Of a stretch of DNA of 64,000 bases, positions 33,561-46,127 are shown in pieces; within the stretch, counting starts at the first letter, position 1; each line of letters starts with the position of its first letter. The DNA lies in assembly GCA_004519485.1 (NCBI GenBank), contig CP038132.1, positions 1 through 64,000 on the forward strand, read 5' to 3'. Origin of the DNA: Nannochloropsis oceanica (Eukaryota > Sar > Eustigmatophyceae > Eustigmatales > Monodopsidaceae). The translations under genes were made by a program, and so were the position numbers. Under the pieces are notes generated by a model, which did no database searches, was not told the origin of the DNA, and was given only the letters and a program-made list of their open reading frames with translations.

Positions 33561-36469
33561 TTATACAGACGGCATGACATCCCAATTATTACTCGAAGCA
33601 CTGGGGGAAAGTGCACTTCCGCTACTGCTCCAAGTACCCCTTTTTTGGACGTGCGGAAGAGGTACATAAGCCGCAGCAGTAACGGTTGCCTCGGAGTCCG
33701 TGTACTCTCCTCCCCCTTCTTGAGCAAGCGCCGGCCCTCCTCCTCGCATCATCACCACCTGCTCTTCCGTCTCTTCTCCCTTCTCATCAATCTCCTCCTC
33801 CACCTCCACCCCTTTCACCACCCCCATCGATGCCACCGTCGGTGGAATATACACAGCCGGATCCAGACCATGCTTTCGCAACACGTTTCGCAACACCCTT
33901 AACTTACTATCCTGCGTCTTCGCATTCCTCCAGTCCCAAATCGTCACCTGAGCCACCGCCCTGAATTTCCTCAGGTACTCTGCTTGGTAGCTGACGAGGA
34001 ATCGACGGAATTCTGCATCGCCTGTGAATCGACCCAGCGCATTGGTGAAAAAATGCCCACGGCCTTCTAGAAGGATGACGACCGGTAAAGCTGCTTCACC
34101 TCGGAGAGCGTTGCTGCAGGGGTAGAGGAGAAGTTCCAGGTTAAAGACTTCGTTGAGTGTACCGGAAGATACCCGAAGGCCGAGGGCTTTGGCCGTTTCC
34201 ATCACTGAGGCGTGAAAGGTCGGCTGGGTCAGGGCAAGAGAAAGGGGTAAGGGAGAGGAGGACGGGGGGGTTGTTGCAGACACCCACCCCTGCCCTCCTT
34301 TCCGTCGTTTGTCCTTTCCGTCCTTTTCCCCCACACTCTTGTGGCTGGTCTCCGCCACTCCCTTCCCCCCTTCTGCTGTTGCTGCTGCTGCTGCCGCCGC
34401 CTCCAACGCTAACGCTCGCCGCCGCCAGGCCTCCTGCAACACACCCTCCAATCGCTTGACAGCGTGGTCCAAGGACGGGTTATGCAACGTTTGTAAATAC
34501 ATGCTCCCCTGCACCAATTGCCGATATTTCAACACCGCAGGGTCATCCCCTCCTCCCGGTCGAAAAGCAAATTCATCATCCTGAGGGTCCAATTGATGTC
34601 TCCCCACCAGATCGGTAGCCGTGTCCACCAATGCTAACAAGGCGTTCGCGTGCCCCATCCCAATATCAAGCACCGAAAACGACCACAGCACCAGACTAAT
34701 GTCCTTCACAGTTAATTTCGTCCCTTTCAAGGCGAAACTTGCCCAATAATTTTGGAGGAATGTGTCAGACGGACGGTGATAAAGCGTCGCGAGGCCATGG
34801 GCCAGCTTCCACAACTCCCCCCGGGAGAAATGCTGCAGTTGCGGTGTGACATGCGCTTCGAAATCATGCATAAAGTCAAGCCCCGGGTAATAGCCCAATC
34901 GAGCCACAGAATGAATCATGGACGAGAATCCCGCAGGGGTAAATTTACTCATCTTGACTCGGCAGGCCTTGAAGTAGTCGTCCATGAAGTCCACGCCTAG
35001 GGAGGGACGGAGGGAGAAGGAGAGGGGATGAGGTTTCAGAATCGGAAGACCCTGCGGAAGCTTTGATTGACGAAATGGAAGAAGAGGGACTCATAAAATA
35101 AAAGGGAGGTATGAGACCAAAAACAAGCCTGCCTACCTGGGTCGTGTTGCAGCTTAAACAAGCCAAAAATAAAGTTGCACAGCGCTTGAGGATTGAAAGC
35201 TGAGAGCTTCTCTCGCGCTTTCGCAACAATACGACGTAAAAAGGGCTCGGGGGGGAGGTAGAGAAGCTTGGAAAGCGCCGTAATGGCATTCGGAATATCC
35301 AGCCAAGAGAAATTATCCAGTTGGTTGTCCATGGCCAGAACGAGCTGTGCCATGAAATCAGGGGGGGGATGATGTCGCAGCGACGCCAATCCCTGGATTG
35401 TGCTCGAGAGGGCCCGCGGGGGAAACTCGGGCAGTTTCCGCTTGGCACAGGCTGTGAACAGCTTCAAAAATGGTGTCCCTGGGTCGTGCCCGAGCTTGGC
35501 AAAGCCACGAATCACGCCCATGAGGCCGACGGGTTGAAAATCCATCAAATTGTTAGCCACGGCCTCCGTATATTGCGTCATGAATTCAGGCCCGGGGCGG
35601 TAACAATCTAAATTAACAAAAGCACTTATAATGTGCGACAGAGAATAAGGATCAAAAAATTGGTCGTGGTAGTGCCCTTCCCCTTCTCCATCTCCTCCTC
35701 CGATGCGCCCACCCCTGAGCGAAGGACCATCGGGCAAACTGGCACCAAGAGGGGAGGGAGGGGTGGGAGGTTGTTGCGGCCCTGCGGCGACTTGCTGGTT
35801 CAGCAGCACGAGTATACCGTCCCTAAGATGATCGAGAAATTGTCGGGGAGGGAGGTAGTTCAGGTGAGCAAGAGCCGTGAGGATCTTACTGTAGCTCTGG
35901 GCACTGAACCCCGCGGGTGCCAATGCCTGCACCTCGAGCTTAGCCAGCAGTCGATGGAAACGTGGGTCCTTGTGCACAGCCACCTTTTTCTCATGGCTAT
36001 CACGGTGGAGCAATGTACCCAGTTTGAACAAGCCCTTGACCAGCCCTTCACTCCGGTAGAGTCTAAGGAAATCAGAGACCTCCGAATCGTCCACAACTGC
36101 CAAGATGTCCTCTGGCGTATATTCCTTCCCACTCAAAATTCTAACTACCCGTGATTGCCGCCCTGAGCGTCCTTTTATTTCTCCTCCTCTTCCCCCTCCT
36201 ATTCGGATTTGTGGCCCAGAAATACGCTCGCCAGCATCGTTGTTGCTGCGATGGGTTGGCGTGGTGGGAGCTTTGTTGGAGCTGTACTGCTGATTCCGAG
36301 TGTTGTTTTTATGTTGGTGCTCCTTTTGTCCCGGGGATCTGCCTGATCCTTGTGATTTATCGGGTGGCATGGCCCAGGTAATGGAGGAGGAAGCGGGGTT
36401 GTCGAGGCATCTTCTTCTAGGCGGAGGCAAGGGGGAGGAGGAGGGGGACGGGGCATTTCTGGGTCGCAT
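33561..36469 (-). CDS. Octatricopeptide-repeat-type protein with C-terminal RAP domain
   Basis: Two exons, 36469-35137 and 34996-33561, give 922 residues (an ATG at 36370 is an alternative start). The middle holds helical repeats of about 38 residues with a recurring PP(P/E)xF pattern: LPPRQFLDHLRDG, PPPDFMAQLVLAMDNQLDNF, LPPEPFLRRIVAKAREKLSA, then PGVDFMDDYFKACRVKMSKF and YYPGLDFMHDFEAHVTPQL, each followed by an ALxxLxxLxY/H helix. Near the C-terminus ALPVVILLEGRGHFFTNALG and FRRFLVSYQAEYLRKF resemble a RAP domain. OPR/RAP and FASTK-type proteins bind and process organellar transcripts; a plastid or mitochondrial RNA role is inferred. The N-terminus is basic and Pro/Ser-rich, compatible with a transit sequence but not proof. 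The C-terminal 90 residues are low in complexity. Confidence 0.82.
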
Positions 36470-37273
36470 GAAAGCCCAGCAGGCATTGCTCTGGCTACCG
36501 CTTCCATCGTCAGGCTTGAGTCCGCTCCATATAAGTAGGCCTAAAGAATGAAAGGGTGGGTGTGTTATTATTCGTGTGTCGTGTACTAGGGTGTTGAGAA
36601 GGCAACGGCAGGCATGCGTACGCTTTCTCGACCACTACACGGCAACTTACCGCAAACGAGAAGCGTTTGTAGCGATTTCAGCCCTGACCGCCGCCGTCTT
36701 GGCATCCTTAAGGCGCAAGCCACTGCCGCAGCTCCTTGCGACTGCTTCCTGCCTGTGTGCAGTGTATGTGAGGAATGTATTAAAGATCTAGCTGGCGACA
36801 ATAACGGGAGAGCCGGTGGCATTGGCGGACCAAATGAGGCTTGGTTGTGAACAAATTGTGGCATGTATGCATGCAAGGGAAAAGGTTAGGTAAGGTAGGT
36901 GCTGAACCATTGGTGGCAGGATTTTGCGAGTCGGTAATACGCATGAAATCAGGACATACAAAGCTATGCAAGCAATAGGGAGCAGGGTACCGGGTATCGT
37001 CGATGGCGTCGGTCGAGGGCCAAAAGAGATGCAAACAGAAACCAAAAACACACGCAATCCTTCGGTGTTATTTTTGTTTTATCGGTTGACCCCTTTAATT
37101 TAATCGATTCACTCGACTGTCATTCAATATACCTTGTGTTGTCATGTGCAAAACAAAAAATATGCACAAAACTTGGTTGGAGCCCCATCCCTCCCTCCTT
37201 CGCTCCCTCCCTCCCTCCCTCCCGGGTCAAATCGCCCTACAGCCGCGAACCCCCCCGCTTTATTCTCATGGCG
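36470..37273. other. Intergenic region between OPR/RAP 5' end and UXS 3' end
   Basis: Eight hundred bases without a convincing gene. A plus frame at 36576-36791 (71 codons) is short and unrecognised. The OPR/RAP promoter should start right after 36469. Confidence 0.55.
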
Positions 37274-38232
37274 TTAGTAAAGGCCCTCCTCAGCTGCCAT
37301 TTCCGCCGTCTCAGCGTGCAAGTGCTCCTCGTACTGCCGACTCGGCGAGAGACCACCGGTGCAGCAGGGCTTGGGGCGCGCGGCGTCAGGGCCCGTCGGG
37401 ACAATTTCACCCTGAAATGATTTGATTAAGATGCAGAAAAAAGGAGGGGGTAAAGTGGGTTATCAATGCTGTGAAAGATCTGAGCCGGTGGAGTGGGTGA
37501 ATGACGTTCACAAGAGGAAAACGTGCGAGAGATGAGAGATGAAAGGGATGAAGACAGCAAGCGGACACGTCAGGATCTACAATAAGCACGCACAAAACAC
37601 TCTCCGTGCCCTCTCCCCCCCCCTTCTTCCCTCTCTCCCTCCTTCCCTCCCTCTACCAGCGCCATCATTCGCTTCAAGGACCCACCCTCCCTCCCTCCCT
37701 CTCTCTTTCCCGCCCTCCCTCCCGCCCTGTCCTCCGCATTACCGTCTCCTCCAATTCGGCTCTAAAGTAAGCCACCGTCTTCCTCAGTCCTTCCCGCACT
37801 GGAACACGGGGCTGCCAATCCAGCACCTCCCTGGCCACCGTGATGTCAGGCTTGCGCTTCGCAGGGTCATCCTTGGTGGCCGGCATGTAGCTGATGCTAC
37901 TGCGGGAGCCCGTGACAAGCTCCTTGACAAGGAGGGCGAAGGCCTTGACGGTGTACTCTTCCGGGTTGCCTAGATTACACGGCAGGCCGTAGTCCGAGTT
38001 CATGAGCTTGATGAGCCCCGTGACGAGGTCCTCGACATACTGAGGGAGGAAGGAAGGAAGGAAGGAAGGAAGGAAGGGAGGGAGGGAGGAAGGAAGGGAG
38101 GGAAGGAGGGTGAGGAAACCCACCGCATCACACGCATGGTCCCGCTCTCTACTGATGGCTACAAGGGAAGATAGATATAGATACACACAGACACACAGAC
38201 ACAAGACATATACACACATACACACACATACA

Positions 38233-38304
<72 letters not shown>

Positions 38305-39634
38305 CATGTACCTGAAACGAACGCGTCTGCTGCCCCTCCCCGTAGATCGTAATATCTTTCCCTTGCAACGCCTGAATGATGAAATTACTGGGCAAATAAA
38401 GGACCAAGCAGGCATTCGGACACAAAGAGAATTGAAAGAATGAAATGAGTGAAAGCTGCTCGTCTCCTCGCATTTCCTTCCTCCCTCCCTTTCTCCCTCC
38501 CTCCTTCCCCACCTTTTCACCCTCCCATCGATCCAGCACAAAAACCCCTCCCTCCCTCCTTCCCTCCTTCCTTCCCTCCCTCCCTCCCTACCCACCTGAC
38601 CACCCTCCCATCGTTCGGATGCATCCTCGGACCAAACGTATTGAAGATCCTCGCGACCCGGACATCCACCTTCCCTTGATTGTGATAAGCGTACATCATG
38701 GTCTCGGCAACGCGTTTTCCTTCGTCGTAGCATGCCCGAGGACCAATGGGGTTCACGTTGCCCCAATAGCTCTCAGGTTGGGGATGAATCTGGAAGAGAG
38801 AGGAAGTGCTGAAGGCTAAGAGCGATATAGAAGGGGAGTGGAAGGGAGGTAGGGAGGAAGAGAGGGAGGGAGGGAGGGCGTGCGTGCGTGCGTGCGTACC
38901 TGCGGGTCTCCATACACTTCACTCGTCGACGTCAATAGCATCCGCGCCCGCACCCGCTTGGCCAGGCCCAGCATGTTTAACGTCCCCATCGTGCTCGTCT
39001 TGATGGTCTTGATCGGGTTGTACTGATAATGGGGGGGGGAGGCAGGGCAAGCCAGGTGGTAGATCTGATCCACCTCCAGCATGATGGGCTCCACGACGTC
39101 GTGGACGATCAACATAAAGTTCGGGTGCCCGATCCAATGGGCCACATTTTTCTTCCGCCCCGTGAACATGTTGTCCAAAACAATCACCTCGTGCCCTTCC
39201 TCCATCAGTCGGTCCACCAGATGTGACCCCACGAAACCCGCCCCTCCCGTCACCAACACACGCATCCGCTGGCTCTCTGACAACACAGCCGAAGGCGGAA
39301 AGAAATTCTTCCTACCTCCCGCCGCTTGCTGGGCTTTGTTCATGGAACACACCCGCTCGGATACTTGGTATTCAACCTCCCGCTGGATGACTTCGCGGAG
39401 GGCAGGGGTGATGGCATCGCCCTGGCCCCCATTCTGCCCGCTGCAGCTCTTGCTGCTACTGCTGCTGCCAATCGTCTTCTTTACCACAACCTTAACGCCT
39501 GTATACTCCTCAATAAGCTGTGGCCACACGTACGCGACCCCCACAGCCAAGGCTGCCCCTCCTACGGCGGCTGCAGCGCACAGAGCTGCTTTCGACGAAG
39601 AAGTGCCATCCGAGGCGCGTCCCCCGTTCCGCAT
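37274..39634 (-). CDS. UXS: UDP-glucuronate decarboxylase (UDP-xylose synthase)
   Basis: Converts UDP-glucuronate to UDP-xylose with bound NAD. Five exons, 39634-38900, 38789-38596, 38387-38312, 38039-37743 and 37411-37274, encode 479 residues. The N-terminus has a hydrophobic anchor (about residues 15-38), typical of type II Golgi forms. The Rossmann motif [20 protein letters not shown] is near 124-143. Further family motifs are [45 protein letters not shown], the catalytic [10 protein letters not shown]-type YxxxK (seen as [10 protein letters not shown]), [29 protein letters not shown] and KRKPDI. Exon 4 could also read through to a stop at 37674, but that tail is intron-like GREGG repeat. 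Splicing at 37742/37412 restores a normal C-terminus ending MAAEEGLY. It is divergent from the BEACH gene. Confidence 0.92.
38221..38302. repeat. (CA)n(TA)n compound microsatellite in UXS intron 3
   Basis: A CA-rich run passes into a TA run immediately next to the donor of intron 3 (minus strand). In the transcript the intron starts GTACATGGGTA and then (TA)n(TG)n. Confidence 0.9.
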
Positions 39635-40093
39635 GCCTGCTGCTGCTGCTGCTTCTGCCGGTGCCAGTCCTGGCTGCTGGTTAAATTCCTCCTGCGCGTG
39701 TGGAAGGATTGTGTGTTGATGTCAGGGCGGGGGGGACTCGTTTTTGGTCGAGCGCATCGCTGGGCTGGGGCATTTCGGGTCTGCGGGGGATGAAGGCCTG
39801 CCAGGAGGCTAGAGCCATGCCTACCACGCTGCCTCTGACACCTTCAGTCAGACCGGACATCAGGTCACCAGGTCATGATCCACATGCGCTGCTTGCTTGC
39901 GGTGTGGTTTGCACAGTGCGCATATTCACACACACACGGTGTAACGAGGGTGGTAGTAGTCTGCTGACAATTTCTGCGATCCTCAAAAGCAAGAACTTCG
40001 GTAATGAAGGCGGCGGCCCGCAGCGACTCGCGGTCTTCCACGTGCCCTTTCTTACCCTTTTTTCATTCCCCGCACACCATACACAGGGACGCG
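39635..40093. promoter_or_regulatory. Shared upstream region of UXS (-) and BEACH gene (+)
   Basis: These 459 bases separate two divergent start codons. The minus frame of UXS stays open upstream of its first ATG for some distance, so a longer UXS N-terminus is possible. No clear core promoter motif was recognised. Confidence 0.4.
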
Positions 40094-43000
40094 ATGTCGA
40101 CGGGCGGCAGTGCCGGCGAAACCCTCTCGTCGTCTTCCCCCTTTGTCCCCACCGGCTTCTTGGAGTCGCTTCAGACTCAGCAGTCCAGCAGCCGCTTCAA
40201 TTTGCTCCTCTTAGAACACGGGGAGATTTACTTCGGTACGTCCACGAGCCGAAGCGATACCCTCCCTCGTTCCATCTCTCCCTCCCTGAATTGGAGAGGT
40301 CGCTCGGGGGTGTATAATACTGGTCTGGCTTGGTTAATGCGTTCATAAACGGGGGAGAAAATGGGATGCTTCGTCTCCGCCTTCGATCAGCCGCCGGACG
40401 CGCCCTCTTTGCCTTCCTCTTCCTTTTCCCGTATGCTGCCTCGCATTTCTGGCGCACCCCTGTTATACACGCGTCGAGCTGATAGAATGGTTGTCTTCAA
40501 GACTTACCCAAACCCCCTTCCACTCTCTTTTGAACCCCTTCCTTCCCTCACCCCTCCCTCCTCTCCTTCTGCCTATTTCCCCAGGAGACTACGCCGTAGT
40601 CCGTTACCGCATTAAAGGCCGATCCAAAATCAAGATTCCAGGCCGCTTAAAGGTGTCCTCTCGCAGCCTAGTTTTTGATCCAGTGGGGGACGTGACTCAG
40701 GTATGTTTGGTGAGGGTGCTACTCTCCCTCCCTCCCTTCCTCTCTCCCTCCTTCTTCATCCCTTCGTTTCCCTCTAATCCTGTTTGTAAAAGGCATCCAT
40801 GACTGGGATCTCCATGGTTCAGTAAATTGCCTGTAGTCATTCATACTTTGCCCTCGTTGCTTCCCTCCCCACAGCCCCTCCTCCGCTTCCCCTACAAGCA
40901 TATGTCCCGTGTCATGCGCTACACTCCCTACGGCGCCGAGGCCTTAGAATTCTCTTCCCTCTCCACCACCACCTCCACCTCCACCTCCTCCTCTTCCTCC
41001 CCCTCGCCCTCCCCGCCCCCGTCCCTTGACGGTCTTTTCCTCTTTTCCTGTGCGTGTGTCAACGAGATGAAGGCCAACGACCTCGTGGCCCCCTACCTCC
41101 CCAAGCGATGCGGAGAAGAGGGCGATTACGACAGCGCGGATTTTATTTTCCAGCTGCAGCACACGTCGCTGAATGAGTTTCTTGATCTGGTAGGCAGTAA
41201 GAGCAGGATAGAGGGAAGGAGAAAGGGAGGGAAGGAGGAAAGGAGGGGGGGAAAGAGGGAGAGGGAGGGAAGGGGAGGACAAGAAGCCTTTTTAGCATTT
41301 GAATTTGGTTATTTTTAACAATTCCTTATCGCTCCTCCTTCCCTCCCTCCCTCCCTCCCTCCCTTCCTTCCTTCTTTCCTCCCTTCCTCGCTCCCCCTCT
41401 TCCTTCTTCCTTCGCTGTATGCCACAGGTCGAAAAATTGTACGAGATCGCCGCTAGACTGAAAAGGGGAGTTGCGGGCGCGACGGGGGGCGTTTGTGCAG
41501 AGGAGGACTTACTGCGGCCGTTATTGGAGGAGAGGGAGAAGGTCAGGGCTGCGTTTGACCTGGTGCAACTCGTGGACTTTCGGTAGGACTCGGTGCCCCT
41601 CCTCTCTCTTTCCCTCCCTCTTTCCCTCCCTCCTTACCTCCGTTCCATTTTCCCGCACTCCCTTGCACGCATGGGCTATTCATCGATCCATCTACTCCAT
41701 GCCTTGCCTCCCCTCCTGTCTCCCCCCCCATAACCCCCCCCTAACCTCAGTGAAAAACTTCTTCTTCCCGCTGCCGTGCCTGTGGACCGCATTTCCCCCC
41801 TTATTAAGAACCCAGGCGTCTTAATGCTCACAGACCAACGCCTCTACTTCCAACCCGCCGAATTAAACAACGTGGGTATCACCACCACCAGCTTCCCGTT
41901 GCCATCGATCGTTCAAATTTTCAAAAGACGGTTTATGCTAAAACAGACGGGGTTGGAAATTTTCTTTCGGGCTGCCGGAGGTGGGGGGGAGGAAGGGGAG
42001 GAGGATGGACACAATGGACTTGGTAATGGTAGCGGTGGTAACGGGGAGGGAAGGAGGGAGGGAGGGATGCGGAGCACTGTCCCGAGCAGCAGCAGCAGCA
42101 GCAGCGGCAGTCACGACGGCAGCCGGAGGATCTATGGCAACAACAGCAACAGCGGCAACAGCGGCGAGGAGGGATTGGGCTTAGGAGGAGGGGGAAAAGT
42201 GGAGAGTGTGTTGTTCTCGTTCCGATCCTCCCATGAGCGTGACAGGGTGCATGATTTGGTGCTATCCCAACCCGCCGTAGCGGGGGGAGCGCTACAGCCC
42301 GTGCGTGTGGCGGAGGTAACGAGGCAATGGCAAGAAGGACGCATTTCAAACGTGGACTATTTATTGTATCTCAATATGGTGGGGGATCGGAGCTTCAACG
42401 ACCTGACGCAATATCCCGTCTTCCCGTGGGTGTTGGCCGATTACACCAGCAAGCGGCTGGACCTGAGGGACGAAAAGAGCTTTCGGGATCTGTCCAAGCC
42501 CATGGGCGCATTGCAAGAGGACAGACTAGGGTACCTTAAGGAGCGGTACCGTGCCATGCCCGAGGAGGATAGGGATTTGGGCCTCCCCCCACGGTTTTTG
42601 TACGGGACTCACTACAGTACCCCCGGCTACGTGCTGTTCTATCTGGTACGTGCCGCGCCCGAACACATGCTGTGCTTGCAGGACGGGAAATTTGACTCGG
42701 CCGACCGCATGTTCGCGGGGGTGGAGGAGACCTGGCGCTCCTGCCTCACCAACCCCGCGGACCTGAAGGAGCTCATCCCTGAATTCTACTGCTCTGACGG
42801 AGAATTCCTGTTGAATGGCGCAGGGCTTCCCTTGGGAACGACCCAGGGAGGGGTTCGGGTGGGCGATGTGGTCCTCCCGCCCTGGGCCAAGAACGAGAGG
42901 GATTTTGTGCGCAAGATGAGAAAGGCCTTGAACGAAAGCGACTACGTGAACCGACATTTGCATGCATGGATCGACCTGATTTTTGGGTGCAAGCAAAAGG

Positions 43001-43913
43001 GGCAGGCGGCCGTGGAGGCGGACAACTTGTTCTATTACTTGACGTATGAAGGCGCTGTCGACTTGGAGCAGGTGGCGGATCCTGTGGAACGAGCGGCATT
43101 TGAGACCCAGATCAGGGAATTTGGCCAGGTATGCCCTTTACCCCTCCCTCTCTCCCTCCCTCCCAGCTTCCCTCCCTCCCTCGCTATTGCCTTGCGATGT
43201 GTCGGTGACTGGCCTTCGATCATGACCCATGACTCTAACGTGTGCTTACCACCGCTCCCCCCCTCCCTCCCTGCCTTTAGACACCCAAGCAAGTTTTCGT
43301 CGGTCCCCACCCGAAACGACACGACCCCCCCTCCATCCCTGTCCTCCTCGCCCCCTCCCTCCAGGACTCCTCCTCCTCCGCAGCAGTGGAAGTTCCCTGC
43401 AGGAATGGAGGAGGGAGGGAGGGAGGGAGGGAGGGGGGACAACGGGTCAGAGGGATGTCAGAACATGAATTGGACGGAGCATGGGAGATGGTGCGAGGTG
43501 ACGGCCTCTCCATGTCGTTTTCACAATCGTTTTCAATGCCCTCGTCCCTGTCGCAGCCGAGTCTTTCTCCCAGCGTGTCCGGGGGGGGCAGCGGATGGGA
43601 AATTCTGAAAAAGGACGTGGTGGAGCGGGAGGGCGGGAGGGAGGGAGGGGAGAGTCCGCTGGTGGCGCTGGCTTCGCCGATGCAAGGTCAAGGGGGTGGT
43701 CGGATTTTGAGCCCGAAGGCATTAATGGCTAAGGGGCTTGGTCTCGAGGGAGGAGGGGGGCTACAGCAAAAGGAGGAGGAGGAGGAGGAGGAGGGGAGAC
43801 GGGGAGGGCGTGAGGGCGTGCTGGGGCTCTTCAGTCCCACGAGCCTCCGATTGGATGATCGGGCGCAACGCACTCTAGAAGGAATGATTCACCAGGCCCA
43901 AGCTGACGAGAAA

Positions 43914-43963
<50 letters not shown>

Positions 43964-44752
43964 CAATTATGGTGGTGATTTCTCCCTCGCTTCCTCGTCT
44001 TCTTTGGGACCGTCGCCGAGGATAAGTGTAGGAGGGGGAGGGAGGGAGGGAGGGAGGGAAGGAGGGCAGGGGGGTTTACCGTCTGCAGTACGATCGGAAG
44101 AATTGGTGCAAGGACACGACCTTCCCAGCGTGAGGGGGAACGGTCTTCACCTCCCCATCCCCTCCGCCCCTCCCTCCACCAACGGAGAGAGTCTGACGGC
44201 GACAGCTGCTTCTGCTGCTGCTGCAGGCGGTGGTGATGGTGATTGTGGTGTTCCCCGACTGCGTCTGGTGGGCAGCGCGCCTCTGATGTTGCATAGGGAT
44301 AGGGTGTCAAGTGTGAGGTGGGCGGAGGGAGGGAGGGAGGGAGAGAGGACCTTGTGCAGCACATCCGACGACGGTTCGTTTCGGGTGAGCGCCTTAGTGC
44401 TGGATGAAGAGGATGGGAGGGAGGGCGGGAGGGAGGGAGAGTTGTTGAAGGCCAGCTTAAGGTCCAAGCGGCATTTCTCGCCCAGCGAGATCGCCTTGTC
44501 GTGTTGTGCATTGGTTGGGGAGGGAGGGAGGGAGGGAGGGAGGGAGGGCGGTCTTGTGGCGGGCCAGTTGGCCGTCTTGGGCTCTTATGACAACTGTGTG
44601 TATTTGTTTTCCATACCCTCAGCGCGCCAAATCCTGAAGCTTGACGCCCACGATGATGCAGTGTCCTGCCTGGACGTTGTCGGTCTCTTCCTCGCCACCG
44701 GCTCCTGGGACGCGACAGTCAAAGTGTGGTCGCTCCTCCCCTCCAACAGTAG

Positions 44753-44783
<31 letters not shown>

Positions 44784-45440
44784 CCGATCGAAGCAATCCC
44801 TCTTGTCGAATTTTTCGACCACGCGACACAAGTCCACTGTGTCGCCCTGTCCCTCGGGAGGGAGGGAGGGAGGGAAGACGAGCCGGCCTTGTTGGCGGCG
44901 GGCGCAGAAGACGGAAGGGTGATAATTTGGGGTGTGGAGGCCAAGGGAATGGTTGGCAGCTTCGAGGCCGGACCGATGGGAGGAAGGAGAAGAGGGGGAG
45001 CAGCAGCTGTGGCTGCGATGCGGTGGGCAGGGGGAGGCAGGGAGGGAGGAAGGGAAGAGTTGTACGTTGTGACAGCGGATGGGTGGTTGGGATGCTATAC
45101 GTCACGAGGGCACCTATTGGGGAATGCGCAGTATGAGGGAGAGAGGGAGGGAGGAGGCCGTGGAGGGATAAGGTGTTTGGATGTACAGAGGATGAGGGAT
45201 GGGAGGGATATGGTGGTGGCTGGGTTTGGTGATGGGAGTCTGCGCTTATGGTTGTGTAGGAGAAGAGGGGGAGAGGAGGGAGGGAGGGAGGGAAGGAGAT
45301 TGGAATTGTTGGTGGAGGTGAGAAGGGCACATGAAGATGCAGTGACGTGTGTGGCGTTGGACTGGAAGAAAGGACGATTGGCGACGGGTGCGGCGGATGC
45401 GACGCTTAAGGTGTGGGAGGTGGAGAGTGAGGAGGGGTAG
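40094..45440 (+). CDS. FAN/NSMAF-like protein: GRAM/PH, BEACH and WD40 repeats
   Basis: Six exons, 40094-40235, 40585-40700, 40875-41189, 41428-41582, 41751-43128 and 43281-45440, sum to 1421 codons plus stop. The N-terminal part (FNLLLLEHGEIYFGDYAVV, IPGRLKVSSRSLVFDP) and GVLMLTDQRLYFQP resemble the PH/GRAM region of FAN. The BEACH domain follows: WQEGRISNVDYLLYLNMVGD, NDLTQYPVFPWVLADYTS, LPPRFLYGTHYSTPGYVLFY, NGAGLPLGTTQGG, ESDYVNRHLHAWIDLIFGCK and TPKQVFVGPHPKRHDPP. Exon 6 holds WD40 blades (LDAHDDAVSCLDV, LATGSWDATVKVWS, LLAAGAEDGRVIIWG, AHEDAVTCVALDW, LATGAADATLKVWEVE). BEACH proteins act in membrane trafficking; animal FAN links TNF receptor 1 to neutral sphingomyelinase, which should not be assumed here. 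Several blade loops contain in-frame GREGG repeats from (GGGA)n. Confidence 0.92.
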
Positions 45441-46127
45441 GGGTATTAGTGAAGGAGGAGATGGGGGGATGAAAGTTTGTATGTCTTTTTTGATGTAAAT
45501 ATACATAGATAGAGAAGACGCCAGTGTTGGCCTTTGAACATCAAACAGCACACACAATGAATGAAAACTTCTGTGTAACACATAGCAAATATTTTTCTTT
45601 TTTTCTTCATTTGCTGTAAGTAGAACACAAATTGCGTTTGAATTGCCCGCCCTAGAAAGGTCACATGGGGGGGATTCCATTGAGCGATTTACTTTTGATT
45701 GGATAACAACCAAACCAGGAATCGAGGCTCATACGATTGATTCATTCTTGCTTATGATGTGATTTACTGATGGTCTGAATAAGGTCCACGTTCCTGAAAG
45801 CAATCAGGAAAAAAAATCAACAGTGGCAGCAAATTTAAAGGGGAGGTTATTTTGGGTGACCTTTGTTTGCAACCGATGTACGAGCTCAGAGAATATCAAA
45901 ATAAAAAGCTCAATTATATTGAGATCAAATAACGTTCGAAGCACTGTTGTTGCTTTCTAGGCATTTGTGGCTGCCCTGTGGCAAACGCACACAATTTCTC
46001 TTGCCCACTTGCTTCAAGCAAGAACAAGCGAGCTCGCCCAGACGCGTACGTCTCATCCTTCTCTCCCTTCTACACTCCCTACTTCCCAACAACAGGCGGG
46101 CTCTTTCTGTCAGCTATTTTTTGTTAA
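45441..46127. other. Intergenic region upstream of the OTU-like gene
   Basis: AT-rich spacer. From about 45972 (CTGCCCTGTGGCAAACGCAC) to 46110 it is similar to 28548-28370 read on the minus strand, so this stretch is part of the duplicated OTU-like unit, probably its 5' flank or promoter. Confidence 0.65.

Noticed and set aside
37674-37742. C-terminal tail of UXS reading [17 protein letters not shown]
   Set aside because: Intron-like GGGA sequence. A phase-preserving donor precedes it and an exon with normal composition follows.
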